Assembly (NCBI RefSeq): GCF_964259225.1
Contig: NZ_CAXVKN010000001.1
From: Catenibacterium mitsuoka_A
GTDB lineage: Bacteria > Bacillota_I > Bacilli_A > Erysipelotrichales > Coprobacillaceae
Strand: one strand, 5' to 3'
DNA length: 64,000 bases
Shown here: one piece after another, positions 56,856-64,000 of the stretch
Position numbering within the stretch: the first letter of the stretch is position 1
Layout: every line of letters starts with the position of its first letter
Notes under the pieces: generated by a model
The model's input: only the letters and a program-made list of their open reading frames with translations
Told to the model about the DNA's origin: nothing
The model's database searches: none
Position numbers and translations under genes: made by a program

Positions 56856-57779
56856 ATGTCTTTATTTTTAGCATTACAAAGTGCAACTTACCAGGGTGTC
56901 TTATGGGGCATCATGGCAGTTGGTGTTTATATTACATTCCGTCTGCTAGATATTGCAGATATGACATGTGATGGTTCTTTCGCAACAGGAAGTGCTGTAT
57001 GTGCTGTTATTCTTACACATCATGGTAATCCAATCGTTGCGATTCTTGCAGCAACTCTTGCGGGAGCTTTAGCTGGATTTGTGACTGGTTTATTACATAC
57101 TAAATGTAAGATTCCTGCCATCCTTGCTGGTATTCTTGCACAGTTAGGCTTATATTCTATTAACTTACGTATAATGGGTAAATCAAACATCCCATTACTT
57201 CAGACAGAAAGCTTATATGACTGGGGACCAATGGTTGGTTTAACAGTATCTCAGTCAACACTAGTTGTAGGTGTTATTGCAGTAGCTATTGTGATTGCCC
57301 TACTCTATTGGTTCTTTGGAACTGAATTAGGTAATGCATTACGTGCGACTGGTAATAATGAACAGATGGTAAGAGCTGTTGGTGTCAATACTGATTATAC
57401 TAAGCTACTTGGTTTAGTGATTTCAAATGCCTTAATCGCCTTAAGTGGTGCCATGGTTGGTCAGTCAGTTGGTTATGGTGATGTCAAGATCGGTATGGGG
57501 GCAATCGTTATGGGTCTTGCTTCTATCGTTATTGGTGAAGTTATCTTTGGTCGTTATGGCAGTTTCTTAAAGAGACTCATTGCGATTATTGTTGGTTCAA
57601 TTATTTATCGTATTATTATCGCCATTGTTATCCAGTTAGGTTTATCAACTGATGACTTAAAGCTACTCACCGCATTTATTGTAGCTCTCGCATTAACTAT
57701 TCCAGTATTAATGGCAAATAGAAAACAGACTGCAAACTATAAGAAACTTACAAAAGAGGTGGATGAGAAAAATGCTTAA
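56856..57779 (+). CDS. ABC transporter permease (TrpY-like)
   Basis: About 307 aa with eight hydrophobic segments (LIV-type permease family: GVLWGIMAVGVYITFRLLDIADMTCDGSFATG and the EAA-like GNALRATGNNEQMVRAVGVNTDYTKLLGL). The first ATG at 56850 is only 3 bases from AAGGAG, the one at 56856 is nine, so the latter is preferred. It overlaps the ATPase start. It forms the membrane channel for the substrate bound by the lipoprotein. Confidence 0.87.
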   Translation: MSLFLALQSATYQGVLWGIMAVGVYITFRLLDIADMTCDGSFATGSAVCAVILTHHGNPIVAILAATLAGALAGFVTGLLHTKCKIPAILAGILAQLGLYSINLRIMGKSNIPLLQTESLYDWGPMVGLTVSQSTLVVGVIAVAIVIALLYWFFGTELGNALRATGNNEQMVRAVGVNTDYTKLLGLVISNALIALSGAMVGQSVGYGDVKIGMGAIVMGLASIVIGEVIFGRYGSFLKRLIAIIVGSIIYRIIIAIVIQLGLSTDDLKLLTAFIVALALTIPVLMANRKQTANYKKLTKEVDEKNA

Positions 57780-58566
57780 GATTGAACATGTATCCAAAAC
57801 ATTTAACCTTGGCACTATTAATGAGAAGAAAGCCTTGATTGATATTAATCTTCAATTAGATGATGGAGATTTCGTTACTGTTATTGGTGGTAACGGTGCT
57901 GGTAAATCCACTTTAATGAATATGATTGCAGGTGTTTATCCTATTGATTGTGGTCATATTAAACTAGATGATAAAGATATTTCTTTGTATCCAGAATATA
58001 AACGTGCAGGTCTTATTGGTCGTGTATTCCAGGATCCGATGATGGGTACTGCAGCTGATATGCAGATTGATGAAAACCTTGCAATGGCTAAAAGACGTGG
58101 TCAGAAGCGTACTTTAAAGTGGGGTATCAAGAAAGAAGAAAAGAAGTTGTATTATGACCTCTTAAAGACTCTAAATTTAGGTCTAGAAGAGAGAATGACA
58201 AGTAAGGTAGGTTTATTATCAGGTGGACAAAGACAGGCCTTAACACTATTAATGGCGACTGTCACAAAACCTAAGATTCTCTTACTTGATGAACATACAG
58301 CCGCTCTTGATCCGGCAACAAGTGCTAAGGTATTACTTTTGACTAATAAGATTGTCACTGAACAAAAGCTAACAGCAATGATGGTTACTCATGATATGCA
58401 GCAGGCTATTGATGTAGGAAATAGACTCATTATGATGTATAATGGTCAAATCATCTATGATGTAAAAGGTGAAGAGAAAAAGAAATTAACTGTTCCTTTC
58501 CTACTTAAGAAGTTTGAAGAAGCAAGTGGCAGTGAATTTGTGAACGACAGAATGTTGTTGAAATAA
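57772..58566 (+). CDS. ABC transporter ATP-binding protein (TrpZ-like)
   Basis: About 264 aa. Walker A GGNGAGKST, signature LLSGGQRQALTL, Walker B ILLLDEHTAAL and switch His THD are all present. The ATG at 57772 has GAGGTGG nine bases upstream; one at 57763 is too close. It energises the permease. Operon end has a strong terminator. Confidence 0.9.
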   Translation: MLKIEHVSKTFNLGTINEKKALIDINLQLDDGDFVTVIGGNGAGKSTLMNMIAGVYPIDCGHIKLDDKDISLYPEYKRAGLIGRVFQDPMMGTAADMQIDENLAMAKRRGQKRTLKWGIKKEEKKLYYDLLKTLNLGLEERMTSKVGLLSGGQRQALTLLMATVTKPKILLLDEHTAALDPATSAKVLLLTNKIVTEQKLTAMMVTHDMQQAIDVGNRLIMMYNGQIIYDVKGEEKKKLTVPFLLKKFEEASGSEFVNDRMLLK

Positions 58567-58573
58567 TGAAAAT

Positions 58574-58606
58574 ATTCCAACTATATCGAGTTGGAATGTT
58601 TTTTTA
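58574..58606 (+). terminator. Terminator of the ABC transporter operon
   Basis: ATTCCAAC / GTTGGAAT stem plus seven T. Confidence 0.88.
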
Positions 58607-58650
58607 TGCCCTAAAAAAGAACACCTCCTAAGAAGTGTCCTTTCATACCA

Positions 58651-59130
58651 TTAATATTTAATATCTACAATTTCAACATCATAAGGTTTTGCAACACCGA
58701 CTGTTACTACATCACCAATCTTATGAGTCATTAATGCTTTCGCAAGTGGAGATTCATTAGAAATCTTACCATGTAATGGATCAGTTTCTGTAGAACCTAA
58801 GATTGTAAATGTATCAGGTTCAGGATTTTCTTCAGATAAATCAAGAACTGTTACAGTAGCACCTAAGTTTACAACATGCGTATCTACCTTAACATCAGAA
58901 CCAATGATTACTGCATTCTGCATCATTACTTCTAATTCTTTGATTCTTTCTTCAATACGAGCCTGTTTATCTCTTGCTGCATCGTAGTCAGCATTTTCTG
59001 ATAAGTCACCCTGGCTTCTTGCAAGCTTAATTTCTTCAATGACTGCTGGTCTTTCAACATTAATAAGGTTTTCTCTTTCAGCTTTTAGCTTTTCAAAACC
59101 TTCTCTACTAATTTGCACTTTTTTATCCAT
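58651..59130 (-). CDS. greA: Transcription elongation factor GreA
   Basis: 159 aa: N-terminal coiled coil (LKAERENLINVERPAVIEEIKLARSQGDLSENADYDAARDKQARIEERI, abbreviated here as seen) with the acidic tip residues D/E in LSENADYDAA, and C-terminal FKBP-like domain. It rescues backtracked RNA polymerase. The ATG at 59130 follows GAGGTGA; a GTG three codons earlier is not needed. A transposon remnant separates it from udk. Confidence 0.95.
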   Translation of the reverse strand: MDKKVQISREGFEKLKAERENLINVERPAVIEEIKLARSQGDLSENADYDAARDKQARIEERIKELEVMMQNAVIIGSDVKVDTHVVNLGATVTVLDLSEENPEPDTFTILGSTETDPLHGKISNESPLAKALMTHKIGDVVTVGVAKPYDVEIVDIKY

Positions 59131-59156
59131 TTCTTTCACCTCGTATACGTAAATCT

Positions 59157-59459
59157 GACTACTCCCACGGGTGAACCCGTGGGGTTCTTACTGTCAAGTT
59201 TAGCTTATAATCGTACATCATTTTCGGACTTTGGAATACAAGTTTAAATCTATTTAAGTAAGAACTTTTATTACCAAGCAGTCCAACGACCACATTAACG
59301 GTAAATTTCTATCTTATGATAAGGAAGTGTAATCAATCTTCCTGATGTTTATTTTATACTATTTTGATTCCACTATTCAATACTTTGATTCTATTAATCT
59401 TAATTCTTTTAATTATGTGGCTTTCATCCCATAGACAAGCCTATGGTTTTTTCGCCACT
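59157..59459 (-). mobile_element. Non-autonomous 300-bp derivative of the IS200/IS605-type element
   Basis: It matches 45764-46025 (right end, guide-RNA region and last ~20 codons of tnpB) and then jumps to 48224-48264 (left end). The junction lies at a shared AATT, so an internal deletion by short homology is likely. The right-end hairpin is CCCACGGGT-GA-ACCCGTGGG and the left-end one is partly decayed. It has no transposase gene. It sits in the greA-udk spacer, 27 bp upstream of the greA start. Confidence 0.9.
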
Positions 59460-59497
59460 CATTAATAACATACTTATTTTAATTAGACAAGAACGAT

Positions 59498-60124
59498 TTA
59501 ATCGCCTAGAATACTACTTATTTTTGTAATCAATAAGTCAATCGCAACAGTATTAGTCCCTCCTTCAGGAATAATAATATGTGCATATTTTTTAGATGGT
59601 TCAATGAACTGTTCATGCATTGGTCTTACAGTCTCTAAATACTGGTTACAGACTGAATCAACAGTTCTTGCACGTTCTTCTACATCTCTTCTTAATCGTC
59701 TGATAAAGCGGATATCTGCATCTGTATCCACATAAATCAGTATATCACAAAGATCTCTTACCTCTTCTTCTGCTAAGACAAAGATACCTTCTAGAATAAT
59801 AACATCACGATCTTCAATGACTTCTGTAATATCACTTCTTGTATGCTTTGAATAATCATAAGTAGGTTTTTCAATTCTTTCTTTCTTTTTTAACTTCTTT
59901 AAATCTGATACTAGAAGATCATTATCAAAGGCAAATGGATGATCGTAGTTAGTTTTTACTCTTTCTTCCATTGTCTTATCACTTTGATCTTTGTAGTAAT
60001 CATCTTGTTTAATGATTTTTACTCTATGACTGCCTTTAAAACGGTCATAGATAGATTGTGCGATAGAAGTCTTACCCGAAGCACTTCCACCTGCAATCCC
60101 AATAATGACAGCTTTATTTTCCAT
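59498..60124 (-). CDS. udk: Uridine kinase
   Basis: 208-aa P-loop kinase that phosphorylates uridine and cytidine. Walker [20 protein letters not shown] and NYDHPFAFD motifs match Udk. It overlaps the upstream U32 gene by 11 bp, forming the mltG-trmR-U32-U32-udk operon. Confidence 0.96.
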   Translation of the reverse strand: MENKAVIIGIAGGSASGKTSIAQSIYDRFKGSHRVKIIKQDDYYKDQSDKTMEERVKTNYDHPFAFDNDLLVSDLKKLKKKERIEKPTYDYSKHTRSDITEVIEDRDVIILEGIFVLAEEEVRDLCDILIYVDTDADIRFIRRLRRDVEERARTVDSVCNQYLETVRPMHEQFIEPSKKYAHIIIPEGGTNTVAIDLLITKISSILGD

Positions 60125-61364
60125 GGTTTACCTTCCTTCCCATATCATTCTCTAATACTGGATAATCAATTTCTACATAAAGTATTTCCATTGGATGGTT
60201 GGCTACTTCCACCAATTCATTATCTTCATTATAAATCTTATCAACAGTAAAATAAATATTTGAATGACTAGGAGAGAATATTTCTATCTTATCTCCCACC
60301 TTGAAATAATTGCGCTGTTCAATTTTCGCACGTTTAGATTCTTGATCATAACCTAAAACACGCATAACGAATTCCTGTGTAGGATGCTCATCTCTTAAGT
60401 TATAAAGTTGTTCATCTACACCAGGATTATCATAAAAGAATCCATGACAGAATGCTCTATTGGCTGCTTTTTGTAGTTCATCTTCATATTTCTTTGAATC
60501 TGCAAAATGATCAGGATCAGCACAATATGTATCAATGAGCTTTCTATAAGTAGATACAACTGTCGCAATATAATGAACAGACTTCATACGCCCTTCTATC
60601 TTGAACGAATCCACACCACATTCTATTAGTTCACCAATATGATGAATGAGACACATATCCTTAGAAGACATAGTAAATGGGAAATCTTCATTAATAGATT
60701 GTCCATTCTCTTCTAAATCATAATACCATCTACAACTTTGTGAACAGCCACCTCTATTGGCGTCTCGTCTAGAATAGTAGTTAGATAACATACAACGACC
60801 ACTATAAGAAATACACATTGCACCATGTATAAAGTATTCTAAATCAATATCAGGGGCATTTTTTCTAATGTCCTTCAAGTCAGCAAAAGTTGTTTCACGA
60901 CCTAGTACGACTCGATCCATCCTCATATCTTCAAAGAACTTAACGGCAGATGAATTAGTCACTGACATCTGTGTAGAGACATGTACTTCTAGCTTTAAGT
61001 TCATACTTTTCGCAAGATTCATAATATATGGATCTGCCACAATAATAGCTGTAACACCTGCATCATCTAATGCCTGTAAGTATTCTTTAATACCTTCTAG
61101 GTTATCATGATGAAGGATGATATTACATGTAACATGGATTTTAGCACCATATTGATTCGCAAACTGTACAGCTTCTTTAATATCTTCTATAGAGAAGTTA
61201 GATGCCTGTGATCTTAAAGAGAATTCCTTACCACCAATAAATACTGCATCTGCACCATAAATAATAGCTGTTTTAAGCTTTTCTAGGTTTCCTGCAGGGG
61301 CAAGTAATTCTGGTTTTTTTACAATCACACGACGACCATCAATAATCTTACTTATTGGCTGCAT
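60114..61364 (-). CDS. Peptidase U32 family protein, tRNA hydroxylation (TrhP2/YrrO-like)
   Basis: 416 aa. The U32 signature is complete, with [27 protein letters not shown] at the N-terminus and the [21 protein letters not shown] / [10 protein letters not shown] region supplying the cysteines for an iron-sulfur cluster. Homologues use prephenate to hydroxylate uridine-34 of tRNA. Paired with the smaller U32 protein upstream, as yrrN-yrrO in Bacillus subtilis. Confidence 0.9.
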   Translation of the reverse strand: MQPISKIIDGRRVIVKKPELLAPAGNLEKLKTAIIYGADAVFIGGKEFSLRSQASNFSIEDIKEAVQFANQYGAKIHVTCNIILHHDNLEGIKEYLQALDDAGVTAIIVADPYIMNLAKSMNLKLEVHVSTQMSVTNSSAVKFFEDMRMDRVVLGRETTFADLKDIRKNAPDIDLEYFIHGAMCISYSGRCMLSNYYSRRDANRGGCSQSCRWYYDLEENGQSINEDFPFTMSSKDMCLIHHIGELIECGVDSFKIEGRMKSVHYIATVVSTYRKLIDTYCADPDHFADSKKYEDELQKAANRAFCHGFFYDNPGVDEQLYNLRDEHPTQEFVMRVLGYDQESKRAKIEQRNYFKVGDKIEIFSPSHSNIYFTVDKIYNEDNELVEVANHPMEILYVEIDYPVLENDMGRKVNHGK

Positions 61365-62268
61365 CTTCTAGATCCCTCCTCTTTACATCTTCAAGACGAT
61401 AAATTGTATCATCATATAAGAAACCACGATCAAGAGGTTTTGAAATCTTTCTTAATAAAGGAAGATATTCTTTTACTTCTTTATCATATGTACCTCTTTC
61501 TAGGGCTTTAAGACAATCACAATACATACTAGTGACTTCTATAGCTTCTCTTGAATCCATAAACATTGTTTCAATATAAAGGTAATCAAAGTCCTTTAAT
61601 GTATTGAATAAATCCAATGTATATAATCTAGATTTGCTGAATACAGCCGTTCCACGACTTGTTTCATATATATGACATGGGAAATCCTGTCCACGTGGAT
61701 TTATTGTAAGAGCGTCTTTATTATGGCTTAATGTTGTATTACTTGCTGATTCATAGTTAGAGATCAAATGTCTTTTACTCATCATCATATATTGTACACC
61801 ATGGCCTAAAACAAATAATGGCATATCACAGTTCTTACGTATTTCTAGCTGTTCCTTTAAAGATATTTCTTTAGAAACAAAAGCACCAGAAATACCATAA
61901 TGAGATAAAGTATTCAGTGTACTTGAATTGGTATTAAGAGTTAAAGGATGATAAATCATCTTAAAATCATAACCCTTTTGATTCACCATACGTAATACAC
62001 CAAAATCCTGGAAAATTAATCCATTGATTCCAATATCATGTAACGCATCAATATGCTTTTCTAATCCTTCTAGATCATGTTCATCATACATAGCATTCAC
62101 ATAAACATAGAGTTCTTTTGCCTGTTCTTTGATTTCTTTTAGTTCTCCAATAGAAAACTTCACTGGTGTCAAAACACTATAATCTGAACCAGCCATAATC
62201 AAAGAAACACCCATATCAACATAATCATGAAGATATCCACGATCATTTAAATTAATTGCGATTTTCAT
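61348..62268 (-). CDS. U32 family protein, partner of the above (TrhP1/YrrN-like)
   Basis: 306 aa. Start at 62268 (MKIAINLND) after AAAGGATC; an upstream frame would run into trmR. It has the barrel start but its U32 segment (LGHGVQYMMMSKRHLISNY) lacks the cluster cysteines of its partner, consistent with a non-catalytic YrrN-type subunit. It overlaps trmR by 17 bp and the TrhP2-like gene by 17 bp. Confidence 0.87.
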   Translation of the reverse strand: MKIAINLNDRGYLHDYVDMGVSLIMAGSDYSVLTPVKFSIGELKEIKEQAKELYVYVNAMYDEHDLEGLEKHIDALHDIGINGLIFQDFGVLRMVNQKGYDFKMIYHPLTLNTNSSTLNTLSHYGISGAFVSKEISLKEQLEIRKNCDMPLFVLGHGVQYMMMSKRHLISNYESASNTTLSHNKDALTINPRGQDFPCHIYETSRGTAVFSKSRLYTLDLFNTLKDFDYLYIETMFMDSREAIEVTSMYCDCLKALERGTYDKEVKEYLPLLRKISKPLDRGFLYDDTIYRLEDVKRRDLEDAANK

Positions 62269-62872
62269 TTTGATCCTTTCTAGTAATGATACATAGACCA
62301 TCACCTACCTGCACATAATGTGCATCATATTCATCATTAGAGAAGATCCAGTCTTTAAAACGTTTGATCTTTCTTACAAGAGCACGTGTATTTCTATTTT
62401 TTATATTTGGTATATCAAAAATCATACCATGGAAATCTAGATTATCCACCAACACAAAACCATCTTCCTTTAAATAAGGAACATACTTCTCAAAGAAACG
62501 CTGATATTGCGCTTTTGCTGCATCAATAAAAAGACAATCATAAGGCGCATGATTCAACAATGTATCATCAAACTCTAATGCATCTTCATGATAGATTGTG
62601 ATGTTGTCTTCCTGATGGAAATCCTTAATATTTACAACTGCTTCCTGATAACGTGTATCATCTCTTTCAATTGTATCTACATGAAGACCTTTGACATGAG
62701 TTGCCATCATTAAAGATGAATACCCAATGGCACTTCCAATCTCTAATACAGACTCTGCTTTTCTTTTATTTAATTCATCAATAAGGTATTCAATACCTTC
62801 TTTTTGCATAATAGGCACATCTTTCACAAGTGCATATTCTTCTAATTCATAAAATGATTTCATTAATACCAC
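62252..62872 (-). CDS. trmR: Class I methyltransferase TrmR/YrrM (tRNA 5-hydroxyuridine methyltransferase)
   Basis: 206-aa O-methyltransferase (PF01596). SAM-binding VLEIGSAIGYSSLMMA and DCLFIDAAKAQYQRF motifs, then VLVDNLDFHGM. It methylates the hydroxyl placed on tRNA U34 by the U32 pair, giving 5-methoxyuridine. The GTG at 62872 has AAGGAG five bases upstream; an ATG at 62863 is possible but 14 bases away. Confidence 0.92.
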   Translation of the reverse strand: MVLMKSFYELEEYALVKDVPIMQKEGIEYLIDELNKRKAESVLEIGSAIGYSSLMMATHVKGLHVDTIERDDTRYQEAVVNIKDFHQEDNITIYHEDALEFDDTLLNHAPYDCLFIDAAKAQYQRFFEKYVPYLKEDGFVLVDNLDFHGMIFDIPNIKNRNTRALVRKIKRFKDWIFSNDEYDAHYVQVGDGLCIITRKDQNENRN

Positions 62873-63894
62873 TTATTCTCCTTCACTGCTTTTTGATGTT
62901 CTTCATATGTCTTTGAATAGATAACAGTCCCATCTTTCTTCGCAAAGAAGAATAAATAATCAGATGGTGTGTAGTTTGCGACTGCATCCATAGTCTTTTG
63001 TGGGACACATGCAATAGGACCAATAGGAAGTCCTGCATATTTATATGTATTATAAGGAGAATCAGTCTTAGTCATCTTAGTAGTGACTTTGACACCTGTT
63101 CTATTTAATGCATAGTTGACAGTAATATCTGACTGTAATCTCATACCAGTCTTTAAACGATTGATAAATACACCCGCAATGGCTGGACGGTCTTTATCAA
63201 ATAAAGATTCTCTTTCTACGACTGAGCATAATGTTAAGAATTGATGAGGTGTATAGCCAAGCTTAGTCATTGAATCCTTATAAGGTGTTAATTGTTGATC
63301 CATATAATCCAGCATTTCTGTTGTGACTTTTTCTATTGTTGTAGATTTATCATAAAGTACATATGTTTCAGGATAGAGATAACCTTCTAATGGATATAAA
63401 ATACCCTTTTGAAGAATGTCATCTGTCAAGAACCAATATTTAGAAATGAGTTCTTTTAAATAAGTCTGATCAGACCATTTATCTAATACTTCTTGTTCTG
63501 ATTTACCAGTTACATTCGCAACCTTTTTAGCTGTCTGAGGAATAGTAATTCCTTCAGGAATAGTTAAGGAAGACTTCACAACATAAGAGCTGTTCATCTT
63601 TGACATGATGCTATACATCTTTGAAAGAGACATGTTCTTATTCAAATTGTAAGTTTGAGAGACAACTGAAGGCTTATGAATCTTTAAGTAAACCTTAGCT
63701 ACCAATTTATTTTTTATTAAGCCTTTTGAATCTAATGTATTTAAAACTGTATAAGCATTTTCACCTTTCTTTACAGTTACCTGTACCACTTCACTTTTAG
63801 AAGAGACATGTCCTGTACCACTTATGTAAAATAAGCCTGTACCACCTATTAATAATACAACTACAAGGACTGCCGCTATGATTTTCTTTTTCAT
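62863..63894 (-). CDS. mltG: Endolytic transglycosylase MltG
   Basis: 343 aa with an N-terminal membrane anchor (3-25), a LysM-like region (VTVKKGENAYTVLNTLDSKGLI) and the YceG catalytic domain with the Glu in CSVVERESLFDKDRPAIAGVFINRL and YNTYKYAGLPIGPI. It ends growing glycan chains. It starts the five-gene tRNA/peptidoglycan operon. Confidence 0.96.
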   Translation of the reverse strand: MKKKIIAAVLVVVLLIGGTGLFYISGTGHVSSKSEVVQVTVKKGENAYTVLNTLDSKGLIKNKLVAKVYLKIHKPSVVSQTYNLNKNMSLSKMYSIMSKMNSSYVVKSSLTIPEGITIPQTAKKVANVTGKSEQEVLDKWSDQTYLKELISKYWFLTDDILQKGILYPLEGYLYPETYVLYDKSTTIEKVTTEMLDYMDQQLTPYKDSMTKLGYTPHQFLTLCSVVERESLFDKDRPAIAGVFINRLKTGMRLQSDITVNYALNRTGVKVTTKMTKTDSPYNTYKYAGLPIGPIACVPQKTMDAVANYTPSDYLFFFAKKDGTVIYSKTYEEHQKAVKENKWY

Positions 63895-63947
63895 ACTTAC
63901 ATCTCCTTTTCCTTAACCATTATATAGAATTAACCCGATAATTACCA

Positions 63948-63980
63948 TAAGAAAAATAAGGCATGAAAATGCCTTATTTA
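63948..63980 (-). terminator. Terminator of the gene upstream of mltG
   Basis: On the minus strand AATAAGGCAT-TTTC-ATGCCTTATT followed by TTTCTT, closing a gene that runs off the right edge of the window. The last bases could encode a peptide ending ...ENLRVVK, but the frame is not certain. Confidence 0.7.
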
Positions 63981-64000
63981 ACTACACGTAAGTTTTCTGT

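Overview
The window looks like a chromosomal segment of a low-GC Firmicute, most likely of the Erysipelotrichia/Coprobacillaceae type. This is inferred from AT-rich codon use, Gram-positive RNA regulation (tandem glycine riboswitch, two TPP riboswitches, a T-box, a glmS ribozyme), and Firmicute gene orders such as mltG-trmR-trhP pair-udk-greA, scpA-scpB, der-cmk and the tsaE-tsaB-rimI-tsaD-rex run. I see no rRNA, tRNA or CRISPR array.

Region 0-11 kb: a glycine-riboswitch-controlled AgcS symporter; then, on the minus strand, an eight-gene operon (lactose/cellobiose-type PTS IIA-IIB-IIC, a GrdB-like protein, a glycosylasparaginase-type Ntn hydrolase, a compact M20 peptidase, CutC, YitT). A PRD/EIIA-type regulator lies upstream. 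Near-identical palindromes sit about 62-65 bp ahead of the regulator gene and of the PTS operon, which suggests one regulon for import and breakdown of an amino-acid-linked sugar.

Region 11-30 kb: a MocR/PdxR-like regulator and a vitamin ECF S component, two GH1 6-phospho-beta-glucosidases, TPP-riboswitch-controlled thiC, an unusual flavin/ferredoxin/Nudix fusion protein, cell-envelope genes, metA, dGTPase, and divergent nagB/ptsI. An L,D-transpeptidase gene after ptsI is a pseudogene with several lesions.

Region 30-45.6 kb: mostly minus-strand housekeeping: der, cmk, a small ferredoxin, rluB-like, scpB, scpA, an ECF S component with an unexplained structured leader, a D-2-hydroxyacid dehydrogenase with an extra N-terminal domain, a metallophosphoesterase, asnS, rex, the t6A genes, and a DUF402 protein.

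Region 45.6-48.7 kb: an IS200/IS605-type element inserted in thiT, whose central part is missing although its TPP riboswitch remains. The element has an intact 537-aa TnpB lacking the usual zinc ribbon, a frameshifted tnpA and an amber-interrupted small DNA-binding ORF. A ~300-bp derivative carrying both ends and the putative guide-RNA region lies between greA and udk (59.2-59.5 kb). The two copies differ by compensatory base changes in stems.

Region 48.7-64 kb: ackA, a P-loop kinase, azlCD, a PemK/MazF-like orphan, ribozyme-controlled glmS, a TPR protein, a T-box-controlled ABC transporter (the T-box reads as phenylalanine), greA, udk, and the tRNA-modification/MltG cluster.
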